From positions 38,174,684 through 38,238,683 of the forward strand of contig CP141128.1 of assembly GCA_035236585.1 (NCBI GenBank): DNA of 64,000 nt, written 5' to 3'. The notes under the pieces were generated by a model. That model saw only the letters and a list, made by a program, of their open reading frames with translations, had not been told where the DNA came from and did not search any database. A program made the translations under genes and the position numbers. This document shows positions 36,448 to 48,630 of this stretch, in pieces. Each line of letters starts with the position of its first letter. The stretch's first letter is position 1. The stretch comes from Warburgia ugandensis (Eukaryota > Streptophyta > Magnoliopsida > Canellales > Canellaceae).

Positions 36448-37818
36448 TAGAACGGTTTGTGTAGTAGACCATACCTTAGATTATTTACCTCTAGTCTAAG
36501 TTTAGGGTGCATTAGTTTAGGATTTGTCATTACATTTTGTGTTTATTGCTATTTTCCCTTATTGACCATAATTGTTTAATTTTTGCTTGAGGGAAATTGA
36601 CAAAGGAGCGACGGCAATCCTAGGGGTCACAGCTTTATCAACATAGATTAGGTTTTTATTGCTTTCCTAGATTAGGATTTGATTGAAATTGTAGTGAGGC
36701 TTATTTTTAATTTTATTTAACTTTTAAATAGGTTGTAATAATACAGGGTTAATTATGGGGTATGTTGGCTTACACTTGATCATCAATGAACCTCTCACTG
36801 TGAGCAATCTTCACCCATATTTTTTATTTTCTAGTATAAAGTGCATATAGTATAATTTTGTATTTATGAATGGTGGTATAAATCATATATATATATATAT
36901 ATTTGGGTCATGCAAAGATATATGTTGCATATTACTTAGGTCTGTTGCGTTAGTTTTTGTACATATTTAATAAAGGCTAGCTTAAGCTGGGCTACAACTA
37001 AGGAGTAGGCTGAATGGCTATAATGTCCCGTTTGTTGAGGTGCCTACACCTTTGTTAAATAGCATATAGGTAGGCATTAGTTTGATTTCTTTCTGCGTTG
37101 CACATCTACATCTTTATGGTGGAATGTAACTTAATGCTAATAAGGGCCATAGGAATCCTCATAAGAAAGGACTAAATTTCATCACTAGATGCTTAGCCCA
37201 CCTAGGTAATTAAAATTGATCTTTGTATGTTTACAATCCCAGCCCTTGAACGTATGTTAAAACCAAGTAGAAAGAGACATGAGGTTCGAGCTTGTAGGAA
37301 CCTTTTTGAAGGGTGAGGTGTATTGTCACTCCAATGGCTTCTAAGCATTGTGGTTATAGGGATGTCTAAAAATCCCAGTGATTTTTCCATGCCTTTTGTT
37401 GATGTTGATTGAGGTCTAAATATCTCCTAACATGAGGATTGTATTAACCACTTTAGAGTAGAGCCTAACTGGTAAGCAATAGTCTATCTTAGAGTAAAGG
37501 ATGAGTGTTTTAGATTTAGTTCTAAAAGCAACCACCATACATGTTATAAAGATCATAAATTTAGCTACTTAGCAAGCTATTAGGATTAGTTGTGCACCAT
37601 TTATCTGAGGACTACCATTTTGGTTGCATCACATAGTTAAGGTTTTCATCAAGAAAAAAAGTACTCATTCATTGCATATAATAATTTGTTTTGTTGTATA
37701 TAAAGTTAAGAAAAAAGGCCTATCAAGAAGGGAATAGAGTCAATAGATTAGATACATTGATGGATAAGATAGATAATTTGAAAAGTCAACTGCTTAGGAT
37801 GATAGCCTCTAAGCAAGT
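36448..37818 (+). mobile_element. Leader/internal start of T1 (Athila/Tat-type) element (fossil)
   Basis: The stretch 37000-37460 (including CACTCCAATGGCTTCTAAGC and GAGGTCTAAATATCTCC) is the opposite-strand equivalent of the leader at about 42790-43130 and of the fragment at about 52980-53250, so it is Athila/Tat-type leader. A short (AT)n run lies near 36883-36901. Near 37690-37818 a short plus-strand frame (NRLDTLMDKIDNLKSQLL) has coiled-coil character, possibly the beginning of a gag-region protein. It is cut at 37818 by T1 copy f. Confidence 0.6.
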
Positions 37819-39913
37819 TGTTGTGATTTTAAATTAATTCTTAAGTGCACGAACTGGTTGTAATATAGCACATTAGTGAGGTTGATCTCACGAGGAGTTG
37901 AATGAATGTGATGCTAGTGGTCCATACTTTAAATTGTCTAACCTGGCCAAAATTTAAGAGATTTTAACCTAAACTAAGAATGGAAATTAACACATAGAAG
38001 TTAAAATTATACAAAAATTAGAAAATGCTAAAATTAAAACTTTCCTAAAACATGCACTTTCGAAAAAATAAAACTTTCCTAATTGAAAACTTTCTAATTT
38101 TGTGACTTTCCTGAACCAAGAGCTTTTCTAAAGTAAAAACTTAATAGAAATTCAAATTAGTAACTTTCATAAATAACTTTTTGTAAGCATTAAATTAAGT
38201 AACTAACATAAGGAAACATGCATTAAGCAACTACTTTCCTAATCATGCAACTTCTAAATAAAGTAGTTAAATTTATGGAACAAAAACTTTAACAACTAAC
38301 AACCTAAGCAACAACATTCAAACAACTAAACAAAATTAACTTAACTAACTACTTTTCCTAACATGAATGAATGCAACAACTTGTATTTCAATTAATCAAC
38401 AACTCACTCAAAACGATGCTTGATTGAATGAACCATGAACTAATGAATTATGAAGGAATAATCAAGTTGATAATATCATTCAAACTTCAACCACTAAGGC
38501 CTTCAAAACCATGTGTTCTACTTTTGGATTGGATGCATGGTTTGTGAGGCCTTTTGATTGATGAGATTTCAACACAAAGAAACACTTACTCAATATATCT
38601 CAACATGCAACAAATAAATCAGAAATAAGTATCCTCATTCATAAATTAAAAAGTATTCCATTAATCATCAACAACTGTGTATACAATTGGTTACATGAAA
38701 GGTGCTTCCACTATTGATGAAAATACACCATGCTTTCTCCAAATTTAAATTGAAAATCAGATATCAACAATGATTTATACTCCAATAAACTTGAGATTCA
38801 AAGGAAATTCTAATGGAATAATAAGGAAAAACTCAAGGGAAACTAAGAGAAAAAGGTTGGAATTAAAGGAAACTAAAAAAAAAAAAAAAAACTAGAAGGC
38901 AATGTAAAGAAAAGTCAAAGGCTAGATTCAAGGTGACTTCCCTTGGCTGTCACTTCAAGGATAAAATAAGCCTTGGATATTGGTCCTTATGCAAAGAGAA
39001 ATAAAGGATAGCAAAGGAAAACTAGCATAAAAGTAACTAAGAACAGACAAGAGAAGAAGTAGGATGAACTAACCTTTGAAGGATAAATCAACACCAACCC
39101 CCTCTCCCCCCCCCCCCCCCCAAAAAAAAAAAAAGGAGTGAAACACTTTAGAGATGCCTCACACCTTAGCATAGAGTAGCAGCCACCAAAAGTGTATGAA
39201 AATCAATGCAAAAAGGGAGGAGAAAGTAGGGTTAGGAAGAGGACATCTACTTCCTATGGGGGAGGTGTCTTTTTCCTTTTGTGTGAAAAATTTCCCTTTG
39301 CTTAGGTTTGTGCTGGATTTTAAAGTTTTTCTCCTAATTTTCCAAGGGTGCCCTAATAATAAGGTGTGGTGGGGATGAAAACATGCAATTTTAGATGAGT
39401 AAGATGGTAGGTAAGCTAAGGTTTCAAAAGAGGAAATTTGGTGAGAAGGTGGCTGCCCTTTCGAGGTGGAGTAGGTGGGAGATGCCACCTTTTTAGGAAA
39501 GGGCATCTCTCCCTTCAAAATTGCTGGAACACATTAAAAATAGGAAATTTGGTGGATTGATGAGGTAGGAATGTGATAGGAAGAAGGAAATAAGGTGAGA
39601 GAAAAGTGGGAGGAAAGAGATGGGTGGGAAAAACCAAGTGAGGTGAGATGGAAATTTTTGATTGGCTAAGTGTTCCTACAAGGGTGAGATTGGTTGGGTG
39701 GTTGGGATGAGAGTTTAGGTAGATAGAGGGGTCTTAAAATGGTAGGACTCTTGAATGGAAAGTCAAATTCATGGTGCTATTTAGGGGTGAGGTGAAAAGT
39801 GAGAAAAACATAAAAAATAGAAGACTCACATCCTATTGGTCTACATGCCAATGTATCCTTATGAATTTTCTCTTAATTACCATTAAAATATCCCCTAGAA
39901 TCTCATGAATAAT
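37819..39913 (-). repeat. T1-family LTR, copy f, first part
   Basis: It begins TGTTGTGATTTTAAATTAAT in plus coordinates, like copy b, and is collinear with copies b and d (hairpin motif at 38940-38960; GGTGGGAGATGCCACCTTTT near 39475). At 39913 it is interrupted by an Athila/Tat-type element and resumes after 45940. A C16/A13 run lies at 39106-39134. Confidence 0.85.
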
Positions 39914-41135
39914 TGTCGATGTGTTTAACAGCAAGTGCACGGGCTATTGTGGTATAGCTAATGCAAGTATGGCTCGATCCCATAGGGACGTGCTTTAAGA
40001 ATTTGGAGTTTTTAATAAAATTTAATTATTTAAAAATTAAAATTAATTGATAGAAATTAACAGAAAGAGAAATCAACTTCAGATGTGTTTAATCAATGAA
40101 ATCACAAAGGTCTAATCAACAAAAAACAGAAATTTAACTAAAAAGTTAAGAAATTTCCACTTTCGCAGACAGCTTATCTTCAATTTCTACAGATCTGGCA
40201 TCCTAGATCATGATCAACTCTCATCAACACATTTCTAAGACTTTAGATTAATTATCCACTGGATGGATTAGGCAGATCCTAAATATTCTAAGAGATCTAA
40301 GCCAAATAAGAAATTTAAGATTTGAAGGCTTAGATCTGATTTTAGATTCTCAGATTAAAGATTAGGAATAGTAAAAGTGCTTTAAATTGTTCTATAAACC
40401 AGATCTGAAATTTGATTGAAATTTGGACGTGAAATAGAGGAGAAATTGATGTTTCCTTTTGGTTTAAGCTATACCGTTGATTCTGTCATGCTTAAATCAA
40501 CCAAATTTGATTTCTAGAATTATCTAATAACAAGCAAAACATGAATAACATAAAACTTGGATAAAGGAAAAGATGAAATAGAGTGAAAGACAAAACAGGG
40601 ATTCAAATGAGATTTTAATTTTTCTATTAAGGGCATAAATGAAAATTTTCATGAAACTTAAAACTTCGATAAAGTAGAAAAACTCGATGAAGAAGTTGGC
40701 TTTGGCAGAGACGGCTGGTGCTGTGTTGGTAGAGAATCGACTGGTGATGACGATGGAAGCAGGCTTGAGTGGAGTCGACGCTTACTGAGGATGGGGCATT
40801 GCATGCAGAGTGAAGCAGATGCCAGGGGTTGCTGGGCCTGGATCGGTGCGACTAGGAGACCTGTGTGATGGAAAAGTTGAAGGAGGGCTAGTGTGATGAA
40901 TTAGGGAAGGGAAAAATTCTTGCCTGGTGTGATGGAAGATTGGGGATGTCCGTGCTAGAACAGGGGAGCCTGGGGATGATGGTCGTCATTTGGAGCAAAG
41001 AGGAAACTGAAGCGGGACTGGCCAAACTTGATTTGGACTTTTCATGCTAGAGCAAAGAGGAAGGTGAGATGCAGATAGTAGAGGGTGCTGGAGCATACGT
41101 CACTCGGTGATGGGGACGTTGGGTAGTGAGGTAGA
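39914..41135 (-). repeat. Athila/Tat 3' LTR, terminal part
   Basis: It is collinear with 43786 to about 45020. Shared landmarks include GATCCCATAGGGAC, AAGAAATTTAAGATTTG, GGGGTTGCTGGGCCTGGAT and GCTGGAGCA. The match stops near 41135, where gag sequence begins. Confidence 0.85.
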
Positions 41136-41139
41136 TTAG

Positions 41140-42530
41140 ATTGGTGATGCTCATGAGGGATAGGGTTTTGAGAACTTGACCCTATCTCAAATTGACCCTT
41201 AGGGTTGGGGATGGGTTGAGAAGGAAATTGACCTATTCCTCTATTATGTAGTTTAGCTGACAATTGGCTTACTTGCATTTCTAACTTGGATATGGCTTAA
41301 GAGTTGATATTGGCTAAATGTCTACTATCATTTTGCAACTAATGCAAGGCCTTTTTAGTGTAATCATTATCCTTTACAATTTGTTTAGCATGGTATGGAT
41401 GTTTTCCTCTGAAGATGGTTTCTTCTGTTGTTGAGGTTGTTGAAAGCTAGGTGGCTAATGGGGAACTGCAGTTCTAAGAGGAAAGTTTTGGACAGGAGGA
41501 TTTGCAGATGGTCTCCCTTAGCAGTTATTCTTTGACCAAGAAAAATTAGGATGCCTAGCCCATTCAGGGTTGTAGGTCTTAGAATATGGGTTATCGCTAG
41601 GCTGGCGATATGCATTCAATGCATTTTCTTAGTCTACAAGATATTCAGGAAATACTTTATTAGATGGAAAAGTTGAAGTTAAATGGGTTGGACTAGAATA
41701 AGTAGCGCATACCTCTTGTGGAGATTTTTGGGATAAGATAGCAGACATGAAAGATTGAAACATAGTTTCAAGCTTGTCCATTCTTCCACCAAAATTTTTA
41801 GTGACAGAGTCGAGCTTATAGGATAGATCAGTATGCGCTCCTATCTCATAGATACTCCTTTTTTGGTGGGCTAGTTAGTTCTTTCTCTCCTATTTGACTA
41901 ATCCCATTGTTTAGAATTATCAGCCACAATTTGAAAGAATTCCCATGCATTACTTTCATCTTTTAACATGAGGGTCCCTCCACTCGCAGCATCTATCATT
42001 TGTCTATTTTGAGGTGTCAATGCCTCATAGAAGTATTGAACTTGCTGTCATTTCTCAAATCCATGATAGGGGGATTTTTGTAGTAGTTCATTCCATCATT
42101 CCCAACATTCATAATATTTTTCATCATCCCTTTGTTGGAAATTTATTATTTCACAATGTAGGGCATTTGTTTTGTGAATAAGGAAGAACTTGTTCAGAAA
42201 CTTCTTAGACAATTGGTCCCATTATGTATGGAACCTACCTCTAAGAAATTAAGTCATGACTTGGCTTTGTCTCAAGTGAAAATGGGAATAACCTAAGCTT
42301 AGTCGAATCATCCAAAAATTTTCAGAACCTAAATGTGGCACAAATATCAAGGAACTCCTTGATATGTTGGTAGGGGTCTTCTTGATCTCGACCATAGAAA
42401 GTAGGGAGTAATTGAATGACTCTTGGCTTTAACTCAAAGTGGTCGGCATTTGTGGGAGGTAAAGCTATGCAAGGTGGGGTTTTGAGTTGGAGCGGCGCAT
42501 AAAAATCTCTAATTGTTTTGTGCTCAATCT
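41140..42530 (-). pseudogene. gag: Athila/Tat-type gag (fossil)
   Basis: Minus-strand residues show the lineage's gag hallmarks in order. Around 42060-42110 lies the W-ELLQKSPYHGF motif (family: ERFKELLRKCPHHG). Around 41960-42040 lies the FYEALTPQNRQMIDAASGGT motif (family: FYxGLxxxTRxxIDAAAGGxxxxK). Around 41530-41600 lies a TYNPEWARHPNFSW segment (family: TYNPGWRNHPNFSW). At 41160-41278 is QVSQLSAKLHNRGIGQFPSQ (family: GxxPSQxxxNPK). In the family this is the particle protein. It is broken by several interruptions. Confidence 0.8.
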
Positions 42531-43761
42531 CTACTTAGTTCAGCCATGGGGATAGGAATTAAGTTTCTTTCCCCTTGGTGTTGGATGCGTTGGATCTTTG
42601 GGTCTTAAGGTAATAGCTCTGGGTTCTTAGATCGATGCCCCTGCATGAGCTAACCTAATCTAAAATGTCCTAATCTAAATGCTAACTCTAACTCTATGTG
42701 ATGCAAACAAAAGGCACAATCAAACAATCCTTAGGCTAATAAGCAATATTTTGATTTCCTTGAATTTGTGTGGGGACAATGCTTTTAATTAGCCTAATTT
42801 AGTGCTCCTCCTCTCCTTTAGATTTGATTATTGCTTACAAGTTAGGTTCTGCACAAGGTGGTTAATACAATCCTCATATAAGGAGTGTTTAGACCTCACA
42901 AATGTCAATGGAAGGTGTGGGAAAATCACTTAGATTTTAAGACACCCACTATAACCACAATGCTCAAAAGCCACTGGAGCGACAATAGATAGCATCTTAG
43001 TAAGAGGGTCCTACGAGCATGTAATGGCCCTATAGATCTCTTTTAATTGATTTTAACTTGATTTGAATGGCAGGGTAGCGCGCTTGAGGTGATTATCCTA
43101 AGTAGGCCAAGGAGGGGTGATGAAATCCACCCTTAATCTTGTGGGGTAGGGTGCCCTTACTAATTAAATTCCACACTCCATGGCTATTTGATCACCATTT
43201 ATATCACCTTAAAGACTTAAATGTGCTTTAAGAATGCAATTAAAACAATAAACTAATGCAAAACCCTAAAAGTGCAGCAATTATCAAATATGCCTTCAAT
43301 ATGCACTTATAGTACCAAACAATGCAAATGCAAACCCTAATCTAAGAATTGAAAGGAGTGAGGAAACTTATAGTAGGGTTTCTAATGAAGATCAAGTGTG
43401 GGCCACCTTATCCCACACTTGCCTATATTATACAACCCTTTAAAAATTAAAATGAAAATTACAAATTACAAAGGAGCCTCATTACAAGATTCACTCAAAA
43501 GGAAAGGAAAATTCTAATCTAGGAAAGCATGAAAATTTCTATTTTGATGAAGATCTCCTTGCTAATTTTCTCTGGTTTCCTATTTCCTTGAAAAAGACAA
43601 TTAGAAATAATTACCAAATTCAGGAAATTAGGTGGTTATGCTATAAAAAAATTAAAAAATACACCTAAAATTGCCTAAAATTCTAAAACTATGTAATTCC
43701 TATTTTTTTTTTGGATTTTAAAAATTTTTTTAATTAAATTTTATAAAAACTCTATTGCGGG
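42531..43761 (-). other. Leader of Athila/Tat-type element
   Basis: Sequence between gag and the primer site. It contains CCTCATATAAGGAGTGTTTA and ACCACAATGCTCAAAAGCCA, which recur at 37100-37460 on the other strand and at about 53060-53150. No coding sequence was recognised. Confidence 0.7.
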
Positions 43762-43779
43762 TCCCCGGCAACGGTGCCA
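43762..43779 (-). other. Primer-binding site, tRNA-Asp type
   Basis: The minus strand reads TGGCACCGTTGCCGGGGA, the typical Athila/Tat primer site, six bases from the LTR edge at 43786. Confidence 0.92.
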
Positions 43780-43785
43780 AAATCT

Positions 43786-45935
43786 TGTTGATGTGTTTAA
43801 TCACAAATGCACGGCCTATTGTGGTGTAGCTAATGCAAGTACAGGTCGATCCCATAGGGACATACTTTAAGAATTTGGAGTTTTTAATAAAATTTAATTA
43901 CTTAAAAATTGAAATTAATTGATGAAAATTAATATAAAGAGAAATCAACTTTAGATGTGTTTAATAAATGAAATGACAAAGGTCTAATCGACAAAAAACA
44001 GAAATTTAACTAAAAAGTTAAGAAATTTCCAGTTCCCTAGACTGCTTATCTTCAATTTTTACAGATTTGGTATCCTAGATCATGATTAACTTTCATCAAC
44101 ACATTTCTAGCACTTTAGATTAATTATCCACTAGATGGATTAGGTAGATCCTAAAGATTCTGAGAGATCTAAGCTAAATAAGAAATTTAAGATTTGACGG
44201 CTTATATCTGATTTTAGATTCTCAGATTAAAGATCAGGAACAATAAAAGTGCTTTAAATTGTCCTATAAACCAGATCTGAAATTTGATTGAAATTCGGAC
44301 GTGAAATAGATGAGAAATTGATGTTCCCCTTTTGATTTAGGCTAAACCGTTGATTTGGTTATGCTTAAATAAATCAAATTTGATTTTTGGAATTATCTAA
44401 GAATACGAAGAACATGAATAACACAAAACCTAGTAAAGGAAAGACAAAATAGACTAAAAGACAAAATAGGGATTCAAATGAGATTTTAATTTTTCTACTA
44501 AGGGTATAAATGGAATTTTTAATGAAACTTCCTTAAAACATCCGTAAAACAGAAAAACTCATTGGAGAAGATGGCTTTGCTGGAGACGACTAGTGCTGTT
44601 CTGGTAGAGATGTTGACCGGTGATGATGGTGGAAGCAGTCCTCAGTGGACCCGATGCCTACTGAGGATGGGGCATCGCATGTAGAGTGAAGTAGACGCCA
44701 GGGGTTGCTGGGCCTGGATAGGTGCGACTAGGAGACTTGTGCAATGGAAAAACCAGAGGAGGGCAAGTGTGATGAATCAGGCAAGGGAAAAATGCTTGCC
44801 TAGTGCAATGGAAGATTGGGGATGTCCGTGCTGGAATAAGGGAGCCTGGGGATGATGGGCATTGTCTGGTTCATCTGGAGCGAAGAGGAAACTGAAGCAG
44901 GACTAGCTGGACTTGATCTAGACTTTCTGTACCAGAGTAGAGGGAACGTGAGATTCAAGCAGTAGAGGGCGCTGGAGCAGACGTCATCAGATGATGGAGA
45001 TGTTGGACAATGAAGCATATTAGATTGGTGGACGATCTGATGAACAGAGGACTGATGCTAGCTGGAAGAGGCAAAAAGGAAAAAAACTGGGGTGTGCCAG
45101 TAGGAGAGAAGGTGATAGAGAAAAAAAATTGGCAGTGCTATATGGACCCAACTGGGTAGAACTGTCGGGTCTAGTGAAAACAATGGGAAGCAAGGGAGCA
45201 TGGGTGGTGAAGATGGAGGATAGGGGGGAGAGGGAGATGACACCTTTGGTCTGGGTGTGCGACTGGTGGAAGGGCTGGATGCAAATAAGCTAGATGTCTA
45301 GGTTGTGGTGAGGAAGTGGAGAATTGTGAGATGGCTGTTTGGTTGGTGCAGTGAATGTAAAGAGAAGAAAAGGAAAAGAGAAAAATTAATGATGAAAGCT
45401 AAGGAAAACAAAGTAAGACCCAAAGCCCCAACTGCTCAAAAACTTTCAAACTTCCTCACTACTCCCACGGTTCCCTCTTTATAACTTTTCCCCCTTCCTA
45501 ATTCTCCTCCCCTTATCTTTGGTATCTAGTTTCCTACTAGAAAACTTTCTCCTAACTTTCATTCTCATCCATGGTTTCCTCTTTCTTTAGGATACTCTTG
45601 CCTGATTGATCTTCAGATGATCTACATCGTCAAAATTTAATTTGATTCACCCATTCCTCTTATGATTGATTTGCACCATTGAACATCAATCTGAGCAATC
45701 CGACCCTCCTTTAGTTGATCTGCATGGCCAAAGACTAGATTAGGGTCATTTAAACCATACATTAAGCACCTACTTAGTTCAATTGATCATCTAACCATTA
45801 ATTTTGATAATTTATGGTTGGATGGTCAATTTGAGCTAAATTTTATATTTTATCCAAAAATTACCAAATTAATGAGTTAGATTATCTAATTAAATACTAA
45901 ACTAGGATCTTTTGGCCAAAATTACACAATTAACA
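43786..45935 (-). repeat. Athila/Tat 5' LTR, 2150 bp
   Basis: It is bounded by TGTTGATGTG (43786) next to the primer-binding site and ...ATTAACA (45935) next to the ATTAT target-site copy. Its first 1.2 kb matches 39914-41135. Confidence 0.88.
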
Positions 45936-45940
45936 ATTAT

Positions 45941-46569
45941 CCTCATGATTTTCCTCCAATTCTAGCCATCCATTTAGCTTAAGTTAATAGCTAACTTTGA
46001 GGGCTCCATTGGCTAGGCTTCATGGCTGCCTTAAATGATTCTCTTATCTTGGCTCATCCCTTGGTTTGATTGGCTTGAGTTCCTTAGCTTGTCACCTTGC
46101 TTTATGGCTTATATGGCTATGGTGGCTTGAATGGTTTCCATGCAAAGGTAGTGTGAATGCGTGGCTTACTTCATGGGCCCACTTTGGCCACCTTTAGCTC
46201 CTTTGATTTCATCCATTGTTTTCCTAAAGATGATCTTCATCCTTGATCTCATGTTGGATTGATGATTCATAGGTTTTAACTTGATCTTTTGATCTTGATC
46301 TTCAATGTTCATATCGATTGATCTCAACCATTTGATCACCATCTCTTTTTCTACAAAAGAAAAAATTCTAATTAAATCTTAAAATATGATTAATCACATA
46401 CTTACTTCAAATTAGCCTTTGGACCTACAAAATATCAAACTTTTGCTTCATTAGGTAAAAAATACATGTGTTATGAATTTTAGTCTAAAAATCCTAATTT
46501 ACCTCTATAAGTTGTAATACGGATAACTAATTGGGTGGTTTTTATGCAAAATTAGACGCTTGAAGATCA
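45941..46569 (-). repeat. T1-family LTR, copy f, second part
   Basis: It continues copy f beyond the Athila/Tat insertion. The stretch CCTCATGATTTTCCTCC onwards matches copy d from about 31500 (GGCTAGGCTTCAT, CCTTAGCTTGTCACCTT, TTCATGGGCCCACTTTG, GATCTTGATCTTCAATG). It ends near 46569 with a diverged terminus after AAAATTAGACGCTT. Confidence 0.8.
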
Positions 46570-47176
46570 AGAAGTGACTAAAAATATTTCAAACCACAAG
46601 CACTAAATTTTATCCATCCCCAATATAAATGATGGGATCGTATGGAATGAGTTCCTTGAAGAAGTTAGGCCATTTATAAACTTAAAATCAAGAGGTTAGG
46701 CACAAAGACACATCCTTCAACTAGAAAATCATTTGAAAAACCTTAGGAATTAGAAATGGGAGTCTAAAATGCCTTCTACTAGCACACTATGTAGCTTCAT
46801 GACCATAGTACATGGTTCCAATTACAATTTGAAGGGAATTTGTAAAAAGGGAGAGTTGCCCTAAGAGCATGTGCCACATAATCATAATGTGGCCGCATAA
46901 TCTTACATGGTGCAACCAAACAAACATTGTTTACATAAATCCAATAGAGCCAAATTTGGTCCATTTTTCTTAGGAAACAAAAATAAAACATCCACCCATT
47001 CAAGAAATATCCAAAAATAAACAAATAATACCATCCATAATAAAGTACCCAAAAATATCCAAAAATTTTGAGTTCCCATATCATAAAAGGCTGAATCTCT
47101 ACTCAGCTAATAGTCAAAGACAACATCCCCATGTTCAACTTCTGCTTGAGAGTCCTCTCTAACTCTAAAAGGTAAT
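46570..47176. other. Short interval, no recognised gene
   Basis: It lies between T1 copies f and g. A 95-codon minus-strand frame (46797-47084) is Tyr/Trp/Phe-rich with no recognisable domain and is not called as a gene. It may be internal sequence of the T1 element whose 5' LTR is copy e, but no motif proves this. Confidence 0.4.
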
Positions 47177-48630
47177 TGATAAGTGTTCAATTTTGTATAA
47201 AAAGTACCCAAGTAGTGGTCCATATGCTATAAATTAGAGTATAAAAGTCAGGGTTTTTTTCCAAATTCATAACACATGCATTTCTGACCTAATAATTTCA
47301 AAGTTTGAATTTTGCAAGTTGAGAGGCTAATCTAGAGTAGTATGTGAATTCTCATATTTTTCTTGGATTTAATTAGGGTTTTAACTCTTTTCGTAGGAAG
47401 TAAGAAGATGATCCAACAGCATATACTGTACTTCACAAAGTTTTTCGAGGGTCGAGCTATGTGGTTAGATTGCAGGGGGGTAGGTGTGGTGAACCTCTAC
47501 TGAGGGCTTGGGGGCGGAGCCCCCCAAAAGGTCTATAAAAATATCATGTTCTATTGTGTTGCAGTAGTCCTTAAAGTTATCTTAGGTCAAGCAAGGAAGC
47601 AATTGGAAGAAGTTAAAGGCAAGTACAATGGGCCCTTGCACAAGCCATGCATTTCCACTACCTTTGTATGGAAGCCATGTAAGACACCATAGCCATTTAA
47701 GCATGTGAAAGGATAACAAGCTAAACAAGCTATTTGAGCCATGAAGCCAAGCATTTAAGCCACTAAGGAATGAGCAATCAAAGTAAGCCATGAAGCCACA
47801 TAGAGTCACACAATTGGAGCAATATTTCAAGGAATTATCCATAGAAAAAATGTGATTTCCATGTGGTAATTAGAAAGTTTTGAGGGAAATTTATATTTGG
47901 CAAAATGATCATGCATAGGTGGACCTATCAACAGAGAAAACCCACATTCTAAATTCATTTCGCATCCTTTTTCATCAACCACCCTAGGTATTCCATGATT
48001 CTTACTTAAGGAGGGAGGCACCTCCTAAAGAAGAGGTGCTTCCCACCATTCTTAGTTGCTTGATTAGTTGGAAATCCTAGTTGGCAACTTCTAATTCTAC
48101 TCACACTCAGCCACCTCAATATCCTAACTAATTCCCCATCTTTTCTAACTATTTCTCTTCCCTTTTCTCTCTCTTTCCTAAGCACCAAACACCACACAAT
48201 TTGAAGGGGAGGAGCTTTACTCCACCTACCTAAAAAGTGGCCTCTTCTCCCCCCCCCCCACTTCTAATTATACCATGCCATGTCATCCCTTGCTAATCAT
48301 CTTTCCACCTATGTCCTATATCTAATTACATGTGTCATTCCTATAATGAGAACTCATCAAATTGGAATCCCAAAACTCTACAAATCTTCAAGAGTTTCCA
48401 AGTGAAATTCACGTAAGGAAGTTTTATTCAAAATCCTTGAAAGCACCACTCTATCTTGGAGATTTTTGGAGCTTTGGACCTTTTTTTCTTTTGGGATTCT
48501 TTCTCTTGGATTCTTCAAGTCTTTTCCTTTTGATTTTACACTTCAAGTCGAGGTTATACTTTGCTATCATTCCTTACATTCATTGTTAGTTTGTTCTTAC
48601 TTTGTTTCTTTCTATCATTCGAGGTTATAC
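47177..48630 (+). repeat. T1-family LTR, copy g, first part
   Basis: It starts TGATAAGTGTTCAATTTTGT, nearly identical to copy c at 26859, with the G-rich block at about 47470-47530 (GGGGGCGGAGCCCCCC). It is interrupted near 48630 by the Tekay/Del-like element and resumes at 63632. Confidence 0.85.

Larger units (their letters stand above)
39914..45935 (-). mobile_element. Athila/Tat-type Ty3/gypsy element with gag only (fossil), inserted in T1 copy f
   Basis: The ends are TGTCGATGTG (39914) and ATTAACA (45935), flanked by ATAAT (39909-39913) and ATTAT (45936-45940), a 5-bp target duplication with one difference. The parts on the minus strand are a 2150-bp 5' LTR (43786-45935), a tRNA-Asp-type primer site, a leader, gag, and the terminal part of the 3' LTR (39914 to about 41135). 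No pol domain was recognised. It is broken and internally reduced. The LTR copies differ by scattered substitutions, roughly one in ten to fifteen bases by eye. Confidence 0.85.

Noticed and set aside
46797-47084. 95-codon Tyr/Trp-rich minus-strand frame
   Set aside because: It has no family signature; the composition follows from AT-rich sequence with many CCA/ATA repeats.
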